A DNA stretch of 53,312 nucleotides, taken from NCBI GenBank assembly GCA_044354975.1, contig JBIKZA010000009.1, forward strand, positions 1 through 53,312, read 5' to 3'. Below are positions 26,807 through 35,712 of the stretch, piece by piece. Positions within the stretch are counted from its first letter, which is position 1, and the number at the start of each line of letters is the position of its first letter. The DNA is from CAIZGX01 sp044354975. Its GTDB lineage: Bacteria; Bacteroidota; Bacteroidia; Flavobacteriales_D; Sanyastnellaceae. The notes under the pieces are model-generated. The model did no database searches. It was not told the origin of the DNA and was given only the letters and a program-made list of their open reading frames with translations. The translations under genes and the position numbers were made by a program.

Positions 26807-27539
26807 ATTTCCACTTCAAACGGAAATACTCGTAGGGTGTAAGCACGAGAAGAATCATTGCAAGTCCATAGAAAAAATCTTCTATTGGAACACTCCAAAT
26901 TCGAATGCCTAAATTGAATTGATTGTTGTAGCGCACAATGGCTTCTGTAATTTCTACTTGTGAAGTATTGACCAGATCGTATTCATAAAAATGAAGTCCT
27001 GTTAGTATGCCATTCGATATGTAAAAAGGAATAAGCAGAATGAACCATGCAAAGAGGAAGTAACCAAGAAATTCTGATCGGCGTTGAATGTGGTAGAGCA
27101 ACAATGCACTGCAAAGAAGTGTGGCGCTGAAGGTATACCAAAGTTCTTTCACTCCTGAGTAAACGCAAAGGCATAGAGAAATTAACACAATGGTTGTTCC
27201 GGAAATTGTTGTAAATCTTTTTGAAGGAGCCGATTTTTTAAAGTGTCGAACACATTCGAAAGTGAATACACAAGCAAAAGGAACGGCAATGAAAAAGAGC
27301 CATTCTTCAACGGGCAGGAGAAACCAGCGAGTGGTTAGTGTGTATGTTGAATTGAAATTCCAGATGCCCCAATGCGTAAATATTATATCCCAAGGAATGT
27401 AAATGGCGATCATGGCTAGAAGCCCAAAAAACAAAGGCTTGAAGTTTTTGTAAAAGGCAACACTTTTGTGAAAGCTTAAAAAGAATGGACCAGAGAGGCA
27501 GAAGAGGTCAACTAATAGGTAAGCGTATTTCGGATTCAT
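26796..27539 (-). CDS. Lycopene cyclase, fused CrtYc-CrtYd type
   Basis: Integral membrane enzyme that closes the beta rings of lycopene. The start chosen is the ATG at 27539 (MNPKYAYLLVDLFCL), which overlaps the crtZ stop as ATGA; the open frame reaches 27614. 247 residues in seven or so helices, with two copies of the lycopene-cyclase unit: WDIIFTHWGIWNFN then LPVEEWLFF, and IVRYNNQFNLGIRIW then VPIEDFFYG. The paired Glu motifs (PVEEW, PIEDF) are characteristic. Last gene of the carotenoid operon. Confidence 0.93.
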   Translation of the reverse strand: MNPKYAYLLVDLFCLSGPFFLSFHKSVAFYKNFKPLFFGLLAMIAIYIPWDIIFTHWGIWNFNSTYTLTTRWFLLPVEEWLFFIAVPFACVFTFECVRHFKKSAPSKRFTTISGTTIVLISLCLCVYSGVKELWYTFSATLLCSALLLYHIQRRSEFLGYFLFAWFILLIPFYISNGILTGLHFYEYDLVNTSQVEITEAIVRYNNQFNLGIRIWSVPIEDFFYGLAMILLVLTPYEYFRLKWKSKT

Positions 27540-28009
27540 TTGGAAGCCTTTGCTTGTTTGAATTTCAGTTCCGCTTTGAAATATTTGAATGGAACGATAA
27601 GCATTCCGAAACATTCTGCTTCTTCTTTGAATTGATTTTTATGATGAACCTTGTGCGCTTTGCGAATGGCTCTGAAGTATAGATTGTCGGTCTTGTCGAA
27701 CCAATGAAATCTTCGGTGAATAAGCACTTCGTGAACCAAGAAGTAACCAATACCATAGGCTAAAATTCCGAAACCAATGAAGGTGCGAAAGTCGTTGCCG
27801 TTCATCATTCCAAACATAATAAGCAGCCAACTAGGAACCGCGTAGATTAAAAAGAATACATCGTTCTTTTCAAAAAATCCAGGCGTGGGTTGGTGATGAT
27901 CTTCGTGGAAGTACCACATGAATCCGTGCATAACGAATTTGTGCGTAAGCCATGCCATTCCCTCCATAACGAGAAACGTGATAATTATAAGGGCAATGTT
28001 CAGTGTCAT
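27536..28009 (-). CDS. crtZ: Beta-carotene hydroxylase
   Basis: Membrane di-iron hydroxylase of the fatty-acid hydroxylase superfamily, adding 3-hydroxyl groups to beta-carotene to make zeaxanthin. 157 residues. All four histidine clusters are present: HKFVMH, HEDHH, HRRFH and HKVHH. It overlaps both neighbours by four bases, so translation is coupled along the operon. Confidence 0.96.
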   Translation of the reverse strand: MTLNIALIIITFLVMEGMAWLTHKFVMHGFMWYFHEDHHQPTPGFFEKNDVFFLIYAVPSWLLIMFGMMNGNDFRTFIGFGILAYGIGYFLVHEVLIHRRFHWFDKTDNLYFRAIRKAHKVHHKNQFKEEAECFGMLIVPFKYFKAELKFKQAKASK

Positions 28010-28527
28010 GATTGAAGGGCATTAAATTCAATTACTCGGTCTAGCGCAATGAGGAACCAGGGAGTGAAGTCCTGTGGCGATTTTTTTATTTCAAGTTGAA
28101 GTTCTTCCATCCCAACAAATCGATAATCTTCTACTTCTTCAAGATTAATTGAAGGCATTTGATTCGATGCTCCGAAAAAAACATGGTCAAATTCATGCTC
28201 CGTTAATCCGTTTTCAAACTGGGCTCTATATACAAAGGTGAAGATAGGCATTAGCAAACAATGCATTCCCATTTCTTCTTGTAACCTCCTATTGGCTGCA
28301 TCTAAAACATTTTCGTTTTCTCTTGGATGGGAGCAACAGGTGTTGGTCCATAGTCCTCCACAATGATATTTCGACGAGGCTCTTTTTTGAAGAAGTAATT
28401 CTTTTTCTGAATTGAAAATGAAAATTGAAAACGCACGATGCAGGACTCCTTCAACATGGGCTTGTTGCTTTTCCATTGTTCCAATGGCGTTGTCTTGCTC
28501 GTCTACAAGGACTACAAATTCCATCAC
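28006..28527 (-). CDS. idi: Isopentenyl-diphosphate delta-isomerase, type I
   Basis: Nudix-fold enzyme interconverting IPP and DMAPP. 173 residues. The active-site cysteine is in TNTCCSHP, the Nudix-like helix is ANRRLQEEMG and the second catalytic region is EHEFDHVF. Its place inside the carotenoid operon balances the C5 pool for pigment synthesis. It overlaps the upstream and downstream genes by four bases each. Confidence 0.96.
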   Translation of the reverse strand: MMEFVVLVDEQDNAIGTMEKQQAHVEGVLHRAFSIFIFNSEKELLLQKRASSKYHCGGLWTNTCCSHPRENENVLDAANRRLQEEMGMHCLLMPIFTFVYRAQFENGLTEHEFDHVFFGASNQMPSINLEEVEDYRFVGMEELQLEIKKSPQDFTPWFLIALDRVIEFNALQS

Positions 28528-29039
28528 AATTGACTGTATTTAGCTTTGAGGTCTGCGCTTATGTTTTCGCTGTGAAACATGAACTGAATCACAATCTTCC
28601 AAAACGCTTTGGTCTTATTTATTTTTCCGGAAGAAAGTGACTGATAAATGTAATAAGAATCTTCTTCTAATTTATCATGGTATTGTAACATCCAGGGTGC
28701 CTTGTCTTGAACTGAATATCGGAGAAACCGTAATTCTTCATTCCAATAATCATTGGCTATTGCTTTTTCTAGCAGATCTTTTCCACGACTGAAATAACTG
28801 AGTTTATCTGCTGGGTTAGAAACCAGTTCAGCATACATGGCTGTGGCTACTCCGAAGTAAGCTTGTTGCGTGTTGTTTCTATTTGATAGGTTTGCGCAAT
28901 AGTTGTAGAACTCTTGTTTAGCGGGTTCATTTTGTGCAGCAATAAATAATTTCTGACATTGAATTTCTTGCCCAAAAGTTGTTTGGTAAATGCAAAGAAA
29001 TAGAATCACAGCGAAGGCTTTTTCAACCATCAATTTCAT
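28524..29039 (-). CDS. Exported protein of unknown function inside the carotenoid operon
   Basis: 171 residues. A signal peptide (VEKAFAVILFLCIYQTTFGQ) is followed by a helical, TPR-like mature part (QQAYFGVATAMYAELVSNP, GKDLLEKAIANDYWNEELRF). The ATG shares one base with the crtB stop (TAATG) and the stop overlaps idi by four bases. The tight placement between two pigment enzymes implies a role linked to carotenoids, perhaps assembly or transport, but this is inference. No family is recognised by eye. Confidence 0.8.
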   Translation of the reverse strand: MKLMVEKAFAVILFLCIYQTTFGQEIQCQKLFIAAQNEPAKQEFYNYCANLSNRNNTQQAYFGVATAMYAELVSNPADKLSYFSRGKDLLEKAIANDYWNEELRFLRYSVQDKAPWMLQYHDKLEEDSYYIYQSLSSGKINKTKAFWKIVIQFMFHSENISADLKAKYSQL

Positions 29040-29881
29040 TAGAGTAAATTTAGGTTGTGCTGTAAATAAGTTTTTGCAAGAAGTGCAATTTTTTTAGGAT
29101 TCGCAACGCGAATACGCTCTTTTAAAATTCTTTCGCATGGTAGAGCTTGTATTTTAAGAAACAATTTGTAATAGTATTTGAATGCAATGAGGACACCGAA
29201 TCTGGCTTCTCTCGGAAGTTTAAGCACCCCAATGTAGGCAAGTCTAAAATCTTCTTTAATTTCTTTTTCAATAGCTTTTTTCGTGGGTTCATCGAATTGC
29301 GTCATGTCTACATTCGGAAAATAGACTCTACCTAAGGCGTTGTAATCTGCATGTAAGTCGCGCAAGAAGTTAATCTTCTGAAATGCTGCTCCGAGCTTCA
29401 TGGCAGAAGGTTTTAACTTTTCATATTCCGATTGATTTCCATTTACAAACACATGCAAACACATGAGTCCAACTACTTCCGCAGATCCAAGAATATAGGT
29501 TTCGTATGAATCACGGTCGTGCTCCATTTGGTGAAGATCCATTTCCATACTCTTCAAAAAAGTATCTACAAGTTCCCATTCCAAATTGTACTTGTGGAAG
29601 GTGTTTTGAAAGGCATTCAAAATAGGGTTCAATGAAATACGCTCTTCAATAGCAAGCACAGTGTCTTTTCGGAAGCGTTCCATGAGCTGGTGCTTTTCAT
29701 AGTCGTGAAAAGTATCTACAATTTCATCTGCGAAACGCACGAAGCCGTATATCGCATAAATAGGATTTCTGATTTCTTTTCCAAGTGTACGAATGCCAAG
29801 GCTAAAGCTGGTGCTGTATGCATGGGTGGTGAGCTTACTGCAATCGAAGGAAACGCTGTCGAATAGTGGTTTTCCTGTCAT
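29039..29881 (-). CDS. crtB: Phytoene synthase
   Basis: Joins two geranylgeranyl diphosphates into phytoene, the first committed step to carotenoids. 280 residues. Both Asp-rich Mg-diphosphate sites are visible: RFADEIVD (about 49-56) and NFLRDLHADYNALGRVYF. It starts four bases after the crtI stop. Confidence 0.97.
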   Translation of the reverse strand: MTGKPLFDSVSFDCSKLTTHAYSTSFSLGIRTLGKEIRNPIYAIYGFVRFADEIVDTFHDYEKHQLMERFRKDTVLAIEERISLNPILNAFQNTFHKYNLEWELVDTFLKSMEMDLHQMEHDRDSYETYILGSAEVVGLMCLHVFVNGNQSEYEKLKPSAMKLGAAFQKINFLRDLHADYNALGRVYFPNVDMTQFDEPTKKAIEKEIKEDFRLAYIGVLKLPREARFGVLIAFKYYYKLFLKIQALPCERILKERIRVANPKKIALLAKTYLQHNLNLL

Positions 29882-29885
29882 GATA

Positions 29886-31361
29886 TTATGATTGAAAAAG
29901 AAGTTTGTTCATGGTCTCGGCGGCAAGTTGTCCACTGATAATGCTCGGCGGCATCCCGGGACCCGGGACAGTAAGTTGTCCAGCATAGAACAAGTTGCTT
30001 AATTTTTTACTTCGCATGGAAGGTTTCAGAATTGCCGTTTGCTTTAAAGTGTTGGCTAGTCCATAGGCATTGCCCTTGAAACTGTTGTATTCAGAAATAA
30101 ATTCTTCGTGAGCAAAGCTTCTTTTGTAAACTATATTTTCACGAATGGACTCTCCAGTTCTTTTTTCAATACGATCGAACATATTTTGAAGGTACTTGTC
30201 TCTTAGCGATTCATCACTGGTCAAATCGGGAGCGACAGGAACCAATAAAAAAATGTTTTCACAGTTTTCCGGAGCTACAGTTTTATCGGTAATCGAAGGC
30301 ACACAAGCGTAAAACAATGGTTGGGTTGGCCATTGAGGATTGTCGTAAATTTCTCTGGCATGTTGATCGAAGGGCTCATCGAAAAACAAATTGTGATGAA
30401 GTAGATTGCTTACACGCTTATTTACGCCGAGGTAAAACAACAAGGAAGAAGGTGACATCGTGCGTGATTTCCAGTACTCTTCAGAGTATGTGCGGTCGGC
30501 TGGAGCGAGCATTTTCGTTTCCACATGATGGTAATCTGCCCCGGCAATGATTGCGTCTATTTCGAAATTTCCTGACGAAGTAATGAGTCGCTTGACCTTA
30601 CCATGGAGCGATTCAATTTGAGTGACAGTATTGTTGTAGTGAAATGTTACGCCCAGTTTTTTCGCCACTTTTTCCATGGCTTTGGGAATTTCTCCCATTC
30701 CCTTCTTGGGATACCAAGTGCCTAATTCAATATCTGCGTAGTTCATTAAACTATAGAGAGCTGGGGTTTTGTCTGGTTTAGCTCCGAGGAATAAAACGGG
30801 AAATTCTAGCAATTGAATAATTTCTGGATGCTTGAAGTATTTCCGAATGTGCGATGAAATGGAATTGAAGAGATGAATGCGCACGGCGGCTTTGAGAAGT
30901 TTCAGATCTAAAAATTCTGTTGCTGAAAGGGAGGGTTTCCAAACGAATTCCCCCATTCCCGTCTCGTATTTGTATTTGGCTTCAGCAAGAAACTTTTTGA
31001 GATTTTCTTTACTGCCGGGTTCCAATGCTTCAAGCTTCTGTCCGAGCTCATCGGCTGAGGCTGGGATATCTAAAATCTTGTTTGAAAAGTATACGCGATA
31101 GGAAGGGTCTAATCTCTCTAATGAGTAGTAATCGCTTCTTTTTTCACCGTATTGCTCAAAAAACTGATCGAAAATTTCGGGCATCCAGTACCAACTTGGC
31201 CCCATATCGAAGGTGAACCCTTCTTTTTCAAAAACCCTACATCTTCCACCAGGCGTTGAATGTTTCTCAAACACATGTGTCTCGAAGCCCAGTTGAGCCA
31301 ATCTGCATGCAGCGGATAATCCAGCGAATCCAGCACCTATGACGGCAACTCTTTTACTCAT
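29886..31361 (-). CDS. crtI: Phytoene desaturase
   Basis: FAD-dependent enzyme that desaturates phytoene to lycopene. 491 residues. The N-terminal dinucleotide fold is KRVAVIGAGFAGLSAACRLA with PGGRCRVFE, and the C-terminal flavin motif is NLFYAGQLTVPGPGMPPS. First gene of the carotenoid operon. The 81-base gap to the upstream M23 peptidase gene is AT-rich; I see no perfect -7 box in it (nearest is TAGAATTTG, with one extra base). Confidence 0.97.
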   Translation of the reverse strand: MSKRVAVIGAGFAGLSAACRLAQLGFETHVFEKHSTPGGRCRVFEKEGFTFDMGPSWYWMPEIFDQFFEQYGEKRSDYYSLERLDPSYRVYFSNKILDIPASADELGQKLEALEPGSKENLKKFLAEAKYKYETGMGEFVWKPSLSATEFLDLKLLKAAVRIHLFNSISSHIRKYFKHPEIIQLLEFPVLFLGAKPDKTPALYSLMNYADIELGTWYPKKGMGEIPKAMEKVAKKLGVTFHYNNTVTQIESLHGKVKRLITSSGNFEIDAIIAGADYHHVETKMLAPADRTYSEEYWKSRTMSPSSLLFYLGVNKRVSNLLHHNLFFDEPFDQHAREIYDNPQWPTQPLFYACVPSITDKTVAPENCENIFLLVPVAPDLTSDESLRDKYLQNMFDRIEKRTGESIRENIVYKRSFAHEEFISEYNSFKGNAYGLANTLKQTAILKPSMRSKKLSNLFYAGQLTVPGPGMPPSIISGQLAAETMNKLLFQS

Positions 31362-31442
31362 ATTTTATAAAACATCAAATTCTACTTTTTGTTCTAGGTT
31401 ACACGGAAATAGAAGCGTCGAGGGTAAATATAAGTCGAAGAT

Positions 31443-32408
31443 TTATCGGACTTTAATTTTCTGACCAATTTTTAAATTGGTCGTAGCCTTGATTTTATTC
31501 AATTTACACAGTTTAGATACCGTAGTTCTGTTCTTAGCGGCAATAGAGGAAAGGGTGTCGCCGCGCTTAACAGTGTGATATTTATTTCCTGAATTTCCTT
31601 TCGAGTTGTTGTTTGCTGTTGGACCAGCTGGAGGGTTTGTTGGAGCGGTGAGTTTCTTTTGTGTAAGCTCGAATACAGTTGATTTCAAAGCTTTTTGATT
31701 TGGCTTAATCAGATAAGCCGGATCAAAGGGATTTCCTAGATAACGTGTTTCAAAATGGAGATGGGCACCGTATGATCTACCGGTATTTCCTCCCAATCCA
31801 AGCATGTTCCCTGCCTGAACGTATTGCCCCGGCACGACCATTCTTGCCGACATATGGGCGTACAGTGTTTCGAGACCGTTTGGGTGACGCACAACTACAA
31901 CATTGCCATAAGTGTCGCTAAACTGAGAAATGCGGACAAGTCCTTCAAACATACTGTAAACAGGGTCTCCCGTGTCTAAGTCTAAATCTAAACCCGCATG
32001 CAGTCGACCCCATCTCGGCCCGAATGGCGACGTTTGTCTTCCGATGTCTGTTGGAAACGCGAAGTCACACGAATCAACGATTAGCTGAAAAATGAGCGCT
32101 GAATCGTTCTGGAAATTAACATTACGTTTCTTGTGCCAAATGTTTTGGGTATCCCAATTTTGATAATTTGCATAGCTAGGAATAGTGGATAGCGAATCTG
32201 AAAGTCCTTTTAAATCAAGGTTAATGTTCGGTAAATTCGGAGTAGGATAAATCGTAACTTTTTTAGTCTTTGTGTATTCTGCAGCATTTGACCAAGAAAT
32301 TGTGTCTGCCATCATCTCTAAGGCAGATTCTAAATACCCCGATGGCTGGGCATAGGAAATGATGCTGACAAGCACAGCGCTTAAAGTGAAAAAAAGTCTC
32401 CTAAACAT
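31443..32408 (-). CDS. M23 family metallopeptidase with C-terminal LysM
   Basis: 321 residues. Signal peptide ending SYAQ, then a linker and an LytM/M23 zinc peptidase domain at about 115-235. Zn ligands are His137 and Asp141 (HAGLDLD) and His218 in GAHLHFE, with the upstream catalytic His216. A proline/asparagine linker leads to one LysM repeat at 277-321 (YHTVKRGDTLSSIAAK) for peptidoglycan binding. It probably trims cross-links in the cell wall. A perfect -7 box lies just upstream. Confidence 0.94.
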   Translation of the reverse strand: MFRRLFFTLSAVLVSIISYAQPSGYLESALEMMADTISWSNAAEYTKTKKVTIYPTPNLPNINLDLKGLSDSLSTIPSYANYQNWDTQNIWHKKRNVNFQNDSALIFQLIVDSCDFAFPTDIGRQTSPFGPRWGRLHAGLDLDLDTGDPVYSMFEGLVRISQFSDTYGNVVVVRHPNGLETLYAHMSARMVVPGQYVQAGNMLGLGGNTGRSYGAHLHFETRYLGNPFDPAYLIKPNQKALKSTVFELTQKKLTAPTNPPAGPTANNNSKGNSGNKYHTVKRGDTLSSIAAKNRTTVSKLCKLNKIKATTNLKIGQKIKVR

Positions 32409-32414
32409 CTATTG

Positions 32415-32422
32415 CAAAAATA
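32415..32422 (-). promoter_or_regulatory. -7 box (TATTTTTG) of the M23 peptidase gene
   Basis: Perfect TAnnTTTG match on the minus strand, six bases before the ATG at 32408, in the short divergent gap with bshB1. No clear -33 element. Confidence 0.45.
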
Positions 32423-32472
32423 AGGATTAATTTCTTAACTCGATTTGGATTAAATTTTCGGAGATTTGCACT

Positions 32473-33177
32473 ATGAATAAAGTTGATTTACTTGTCATTT
32501 CTGCGCATCCAGACGACGCTGAGATTAGTGCAGCCGGAACAATTATTAAATCTGTAAAGGAAGGCAAAATTGTGGCGTTGGTAGATCTCACAAAAGGTGA
32601 GCTTGGCACAAGGGGCAGTGCTGAATTACGAATGGTTGAAGCAGAAAATGCATCTCGAATTTTGGGAACTCATTTTAGAGAAAATTTGGAAATGGCGGAT
32701 TGCTTTTTCACAGATAGTCCCGATAACAAAATGCGGGTAATTGACGCAATACGAAAATACAGACCTGAAATAGTTTTTACTAACGCGCTTCGCGATCGTC
32801 ACCCAGACCATGCGCGAGCAGCCAAATTAGTAGCGGATTGTTGTTTTTATGCGGGACTTCCGAAAATTGTAACGAATTATGAAGCGTGGCGTCCACGTGC
32901 ATTGTATCATTTCAATCAGGATTATTACAACACGCCTGATTTCGTCATTGACATAACAGAGCACATGGATCAGAAAATTGAAGCTTTAAAGGCTTTTTCG
33001 AGCCAGTTTTTTGACCCGAATTCACAAGAGCCGAAAACCCCAATTTCCGGAAAGGAGTTCTTCGATTTCATAAAAGGCAGAGGTCTGGATTTCGGCAGGT
33101 TAGCAGGTTATCAATACGGCGAAGGATTTGTTGCATCGCGACCCATTGGAATGCGCGATGTTTTCAACTTAGACTGA
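32473..33177 (+). CDS. bshB1: N-acetylglucosaminyl-malate deacetylase (bacillithiol synthesis)
   Basis: Zinc-dependent PIG-L family deacetylase that removes acetate from GlcNAc-malate in bacillithiol synthesis. 234 residues. Metal-binding motifs are AHPDDAE (11-17) and RHPDH (about 108-112), with TKGELGTRG and the BshB1-like end GMRDVFNLD. It is a single gene, divergent from the M23 gene and overlapping the convergent flippase gene by nine bases. bshA and bshC are not in the window. Confidence 0.95.
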   Translation: MNKVDLLVISAHPDDAEISAAGTIIKSVKEGKIVALVDLTKGELGTRGSAELRMVEAENASRILGTHFRENLEMADCFFTDSPDNKMRVIDAIRKYRPEIVFTNALRDRHPDHARAAKLVADCCFYAGLPKIVTNYEAWRPRALYHFNQDYYNTPDFVIDITEHMDQKIEALKAFSSQFFDPNSQEPKTPISGKEFFDFIKGRGLDFGRLAGYQYGEGFVASRPIGMRDVFNLD

Positions 33178-34365
33178 GAATTCTTTTTTCTTCAATTTAA
33201 CAAAAAGTAAAATCTGAACAAGACTTTGAGCGATAAAAGCAGCCGATGCTGCTATGCAGGCACCGTTTAAATAGTCGGTTGGAATGAGCAGCGATGAGCA
33301 AATTATCGCCACAGTGAATCCAGTTAATGCAGAGTAAAAGTTGTTTTGATGAAGGCCTTTTCCAGAAAAGAGATGCGCGAATGAAACAGTAATTGTGTTC
33401 GCAACAATGCCGGGTATTAGAAAGAAAAAACCTTCTTTAATAAATGCGATGTCGAAATCTACGAATGGAGCTAGCCAGCTGTTAGGAACAACCAAAAAGC
33501 AAAGTGTGCCGAAGACAGTTGTTGTTACGCCAAGCACTAAATAGCGTTTGGTTAGCAAAAGGTGTTCGCTGAAGTCTGACGATTGCGCTACGCGAGATGC
33601 AAGAATTGAGGATAAGCTTTTCACGACTGACCATAGCGCTTCAGCTACATACATAAGAATGGAAAAAACGCCAGTAAAAACTTTCCCTTCGGCGCCGAGA
33701 TTCTCAAGAAAATACAAGTAGGAACGTTGATTTCCTAAATGGAAAATATTGCCCAACTGGGCATAGCCACCAAGCTTTGCTGTTTGCTGTAAATCGTTTT
33801 TCGATAAATCGAAACGCATCTTTTTCCAGACATGTGGAGTGTGATAAAATCCCACAGAAGCTGTTACAATAAATGAAAGAAGTTGTCCGGAAATGAAGGC
33901 CATTATTCCCCAATCAGTGGTGAAATAAAAACACGCCACGAAGAACAATGAAGAAACAGATTGAGTGAAAAGTAGAATTTGATAAGACCCTATTTTTTCT
34001 TTTCCAAGTAAGATCATTTGTTGCAATACGAAGAGAGATTGTAAGGCTCCAAGGAGTAGCGTAAATCCGATGAATGGAGCACCAAGTACTAGCAATAAAA
34101 TAGAGGTTATAATTGCGCTAATAGCAATCCAAATAATAGACGGCAATGCAATTTTATTTTCACCCATTCGCGGGATTAAATAGATGAGCGCTCCTCCGCC
34201 AATAAACTGACTGAGCGTTGCAACGATAAGAATTCCGAAATTGATTAACGCAATGGTTCCTTGTCCTTCAACATGAACGTAATGCAAATTCAATAGCACT
34301 AAGATCAAGGCCGAAATCATTCCAAACGCGCGATTCAATATGGAAAGAAATTCTACTTTCCTCAT
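33169..34365 (-). CDS. Polysaccharide flippase-like membrane protein
   Basis: 398 residues with about 12 predicted transmembrane helices and few charged loops, in the manner of Wzx/MATE-type oligosaccharide translocases (GFTLLLGALQSLFVLQQMILLGK, SFLIVTASVG-like segments). It overlaps the upstream glycosyltransferase by four bases, which supports a role in exporting the glycan that enzyme builds. The specific polymer is unknown. Confidence 0.82.
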   Translation of the reverse strand: MRKVEFLSILNRAFGMISALILVLLNLHYVHVEGQGTIALINFGILIVATLSQFIGGGALIYLIPRMGENKIALPSIIWIAISAIITSILLLVLGAPFIGFTLLLGALQSLFVLQQMILLGKEKIGSYQILLFTQSVSSLFFVACFYFTTDWGIMAFISGQLLSFIVTASVGFYHTPHVWKKMRFDLSKNDLQQTAKLGGYAQLGNIFHLGNQRSYLYFLENLGAEGKVFTGVFSILMYVAEALWSVVKSLSSILASRVAQSSDFSEHLLLTKRYLVLGVTTTVFGTLCFLVVPNSWLAPFVDFDIAFIKEGFFFLIPGIVANTITVSFAHLFSGKGLHQNNFYSALTGFTVAIICSSLLIPTDYLNGACIAASAAFIAQSLVQILLFVKLKKKEFSV

Positions 34366-35498
34366 ATGTGCAGTGCTTGATCGTAGGCATACATGAATTG
34401 TTTTCCAATCGATTCGTATGAAAAATAATTCGCAGCATGATAAGAAATTTCGTAGCGATTTACCTCATTCATTTCGCTGTGAGATTCACTCAATGCATTT
34501 AATAGTTGCTCTTCATTTTTAGCATCAATAAGTTTGTTCCATTTACAAGAGCCCATGTGCTCTGCAATTCCGCCAACACGTGTTGCAATAACATTCATTC
34601 CACTGGCCATGGCTTCAATCATGACCAAAGGTAAATTTTCGTAGTTACTGAAAAGCACAAAGGTGTGCGAAGCGTTCATTTTTTCTGCGACTTCCTCTTG
34701 ATTCAACGTCCCGAAAAAAGCTATGCTGCTTGAGCGTATACCTATTTCCAAACTTCTTTTTTTCCAATGTTGAATATCACCGTCGCCGCCAAGTTCTAAG
34801 ATAACGTCTTCCGTTTGATCAGAGAATATCTTCCAAGTGCTAAGAATTCCCTCAATGTTTTTATGGTCGTTGTCGAGATGCGAAAGATGCACGTACGTAT
34901 GCATCAAATTCTTCTTTTCAATCTTGAAATACGCTGTGTTTACCACGTTTGGAACAATGACCGCAGGTCTGTTGAATCCAAAAGTGCGCATGGCTTTTTC
35001 GAGTTGAAACGTGACAGGTAACAGAAGTTTCGATCTGTTCGCAATGAAACGCATGTAGCTTTTTATGCGGAAGGAAAGAGGCGAACGTTCATTCGGGTGG
35101 TAGCCTGTCCAGTTTTCTGAAATCACAAACGGTATCTTCCATTTTTGTCGAATGAAAAGTGCTTGCCATCCTTCAGGCCAAATCATGTTCAACTGCACGA
35201 TATCTGGTTTGTTTTGGTTGAAATTGATGTGAGCAATTCCTTTTTTTAAGGCTTGAATTCTGTTTCGAAATAAGAATCCGTTTGAATTGTAGTAAACCCG
35301 AACTATGCGCACATTTCCCACGATCTCGTCTTCAATCTCGAAAGCGCTAGTCTCACTGTTTTTTGAAAGGTAAAGCACAGTCACCTTTGCAAAGAGCGCA
35401 ACAGCTTCGGCATGACGCTGAACAAAATTCCCAAGGGTAGGGTGGGTTTTACTCGGAAACCAACTGCTTAGAAAAAGGACATGAAGCTTTTTTTTCAC
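34362..35498 (-). CDS. Glycosyltransferase family 4 (GT-B fold)
   Basis: The start chosen is the GTG at 35498 (KKKLHVLFLSSWFPSKTHP), the normal N-terminus of the family; a TTG at 35519 extends it by seven residues. 378 residues. The N-terminal half binds the acceptor, and the C-terminal half holds the nucleotide-sugar site with the EX7E-type region NYENLPLVMIEAMASGMNVIA followed by RVGGIAEH. It works with the overlapping flippase gene, probably in surface glycan synthesis. Confidence 0.9.
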   Translation of the reverse strand: MKKKLHVLFLSSWFPSKTHPTLGNFVQRHAEAVALFAKVTVLYLSKNSETSAFEIEDEIVGNVRIVRVYYNSNGFLFRNRIQALKKGIAHINFNQNKPDIVQLNMIWPEGWQALFIRQKWKIPFVISENWTGYHPNERSPLSFRIKSYMRFIANRSKLLLPVTFQLEKAMRTFGFNRPAVIVPNVVNTAYFKIEKKNLMHTYVHLSHLDNDHKNIEGILSTWKIFSDQTEDVILELGGDGDIQHWKKRSLEIGIRSSSIAFFGTLNQEEVAEKMNASHTFVLFSNYENLPLVMIEAMASGMNVIATRVGGIAEHMGSCKWNKLIDAKNEEQLLNALSESHSEMNEVNRYEISYHAANYFSYESIGKQFMYAYDQALHI

Positions 35499-35536
35499 TG
35501 CTGCAAGATACAAATTCAAAAAAATACTCAGGGGTA

Positions 35537-35569
35537 TTTGTTCAAATAGAAGTTATGTGTTTATCTTTA
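35537..35569 (+). promoter_or_regulatory. Promoter of the tRNA-His gene
   Basis: TTTG (35537-35540), a 21-base spacer, then TATCTTTA (35562-35569), one mismatch from TAnnTTTG. The tRNA starts 14 bases later. Confidence 0.55.
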
Positions 35570-35582
35570 CGCCCTCTTAGAC

Positions 35583-35660
35583 GGTGGTTTTAGCTCAGTC
35601 GGTTAGAGCATCAGTTTGTGGTTCTGAGGGTCGTGGGTTCGAATCCCATAAGCCACCCCA
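35583..35660 (+). tRNA. tRNA-His (GTG)
   Basis: Full cloverleaf with encoded CCA. Acceptor arms are 35584-35590 and 35650-35656, and the extra G at 35583 faces discriminator C35657, the hallmark of tRNA-His. D-stem GCTC/GAGC (35593-35596, 35606-35609). Anticodon GTG at 35618-35620. T-arm GTGGG-TTCGAAT-CCCAT. The pair next to the anticodon loop (31-39) is U-U. Confidence 0.97.
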
Positions 35661-35665
35661 CTAGC

Positions 35666-35696
35666 AAAAAAAAGGTCGACGTTGTCGACCTTTTTT
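35666..35696. terminator. Bidirectional terminator between tRNA-His and trxB
   Basis: GGTCGAC-GTT-GTCGACC (35674-35690) is flanked by eight A on the left and six T on the right, so it works for the tRNA on the plus strand and for trxB on the minus strand. Confidence 0.92.
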
Positions 35697-35712
35697 CTTG
35701 GAATAAATTCTC

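Noticed and set aside
31463..31482. Inverted repeat with 9-base arms (GACCAATTT, AAATTGGTC)
   Set aside because: It lies inside the LysM coding region of the M23 gene and no T-tract follows on either strand, so it is unlikely to be a terminator.
35666..35696. Possible attachment site or integration scar at the tRNA-His 3' end
   Set aside because: No integrase or phage genes are near, and the repeat is explained by a bidirectional terminator.
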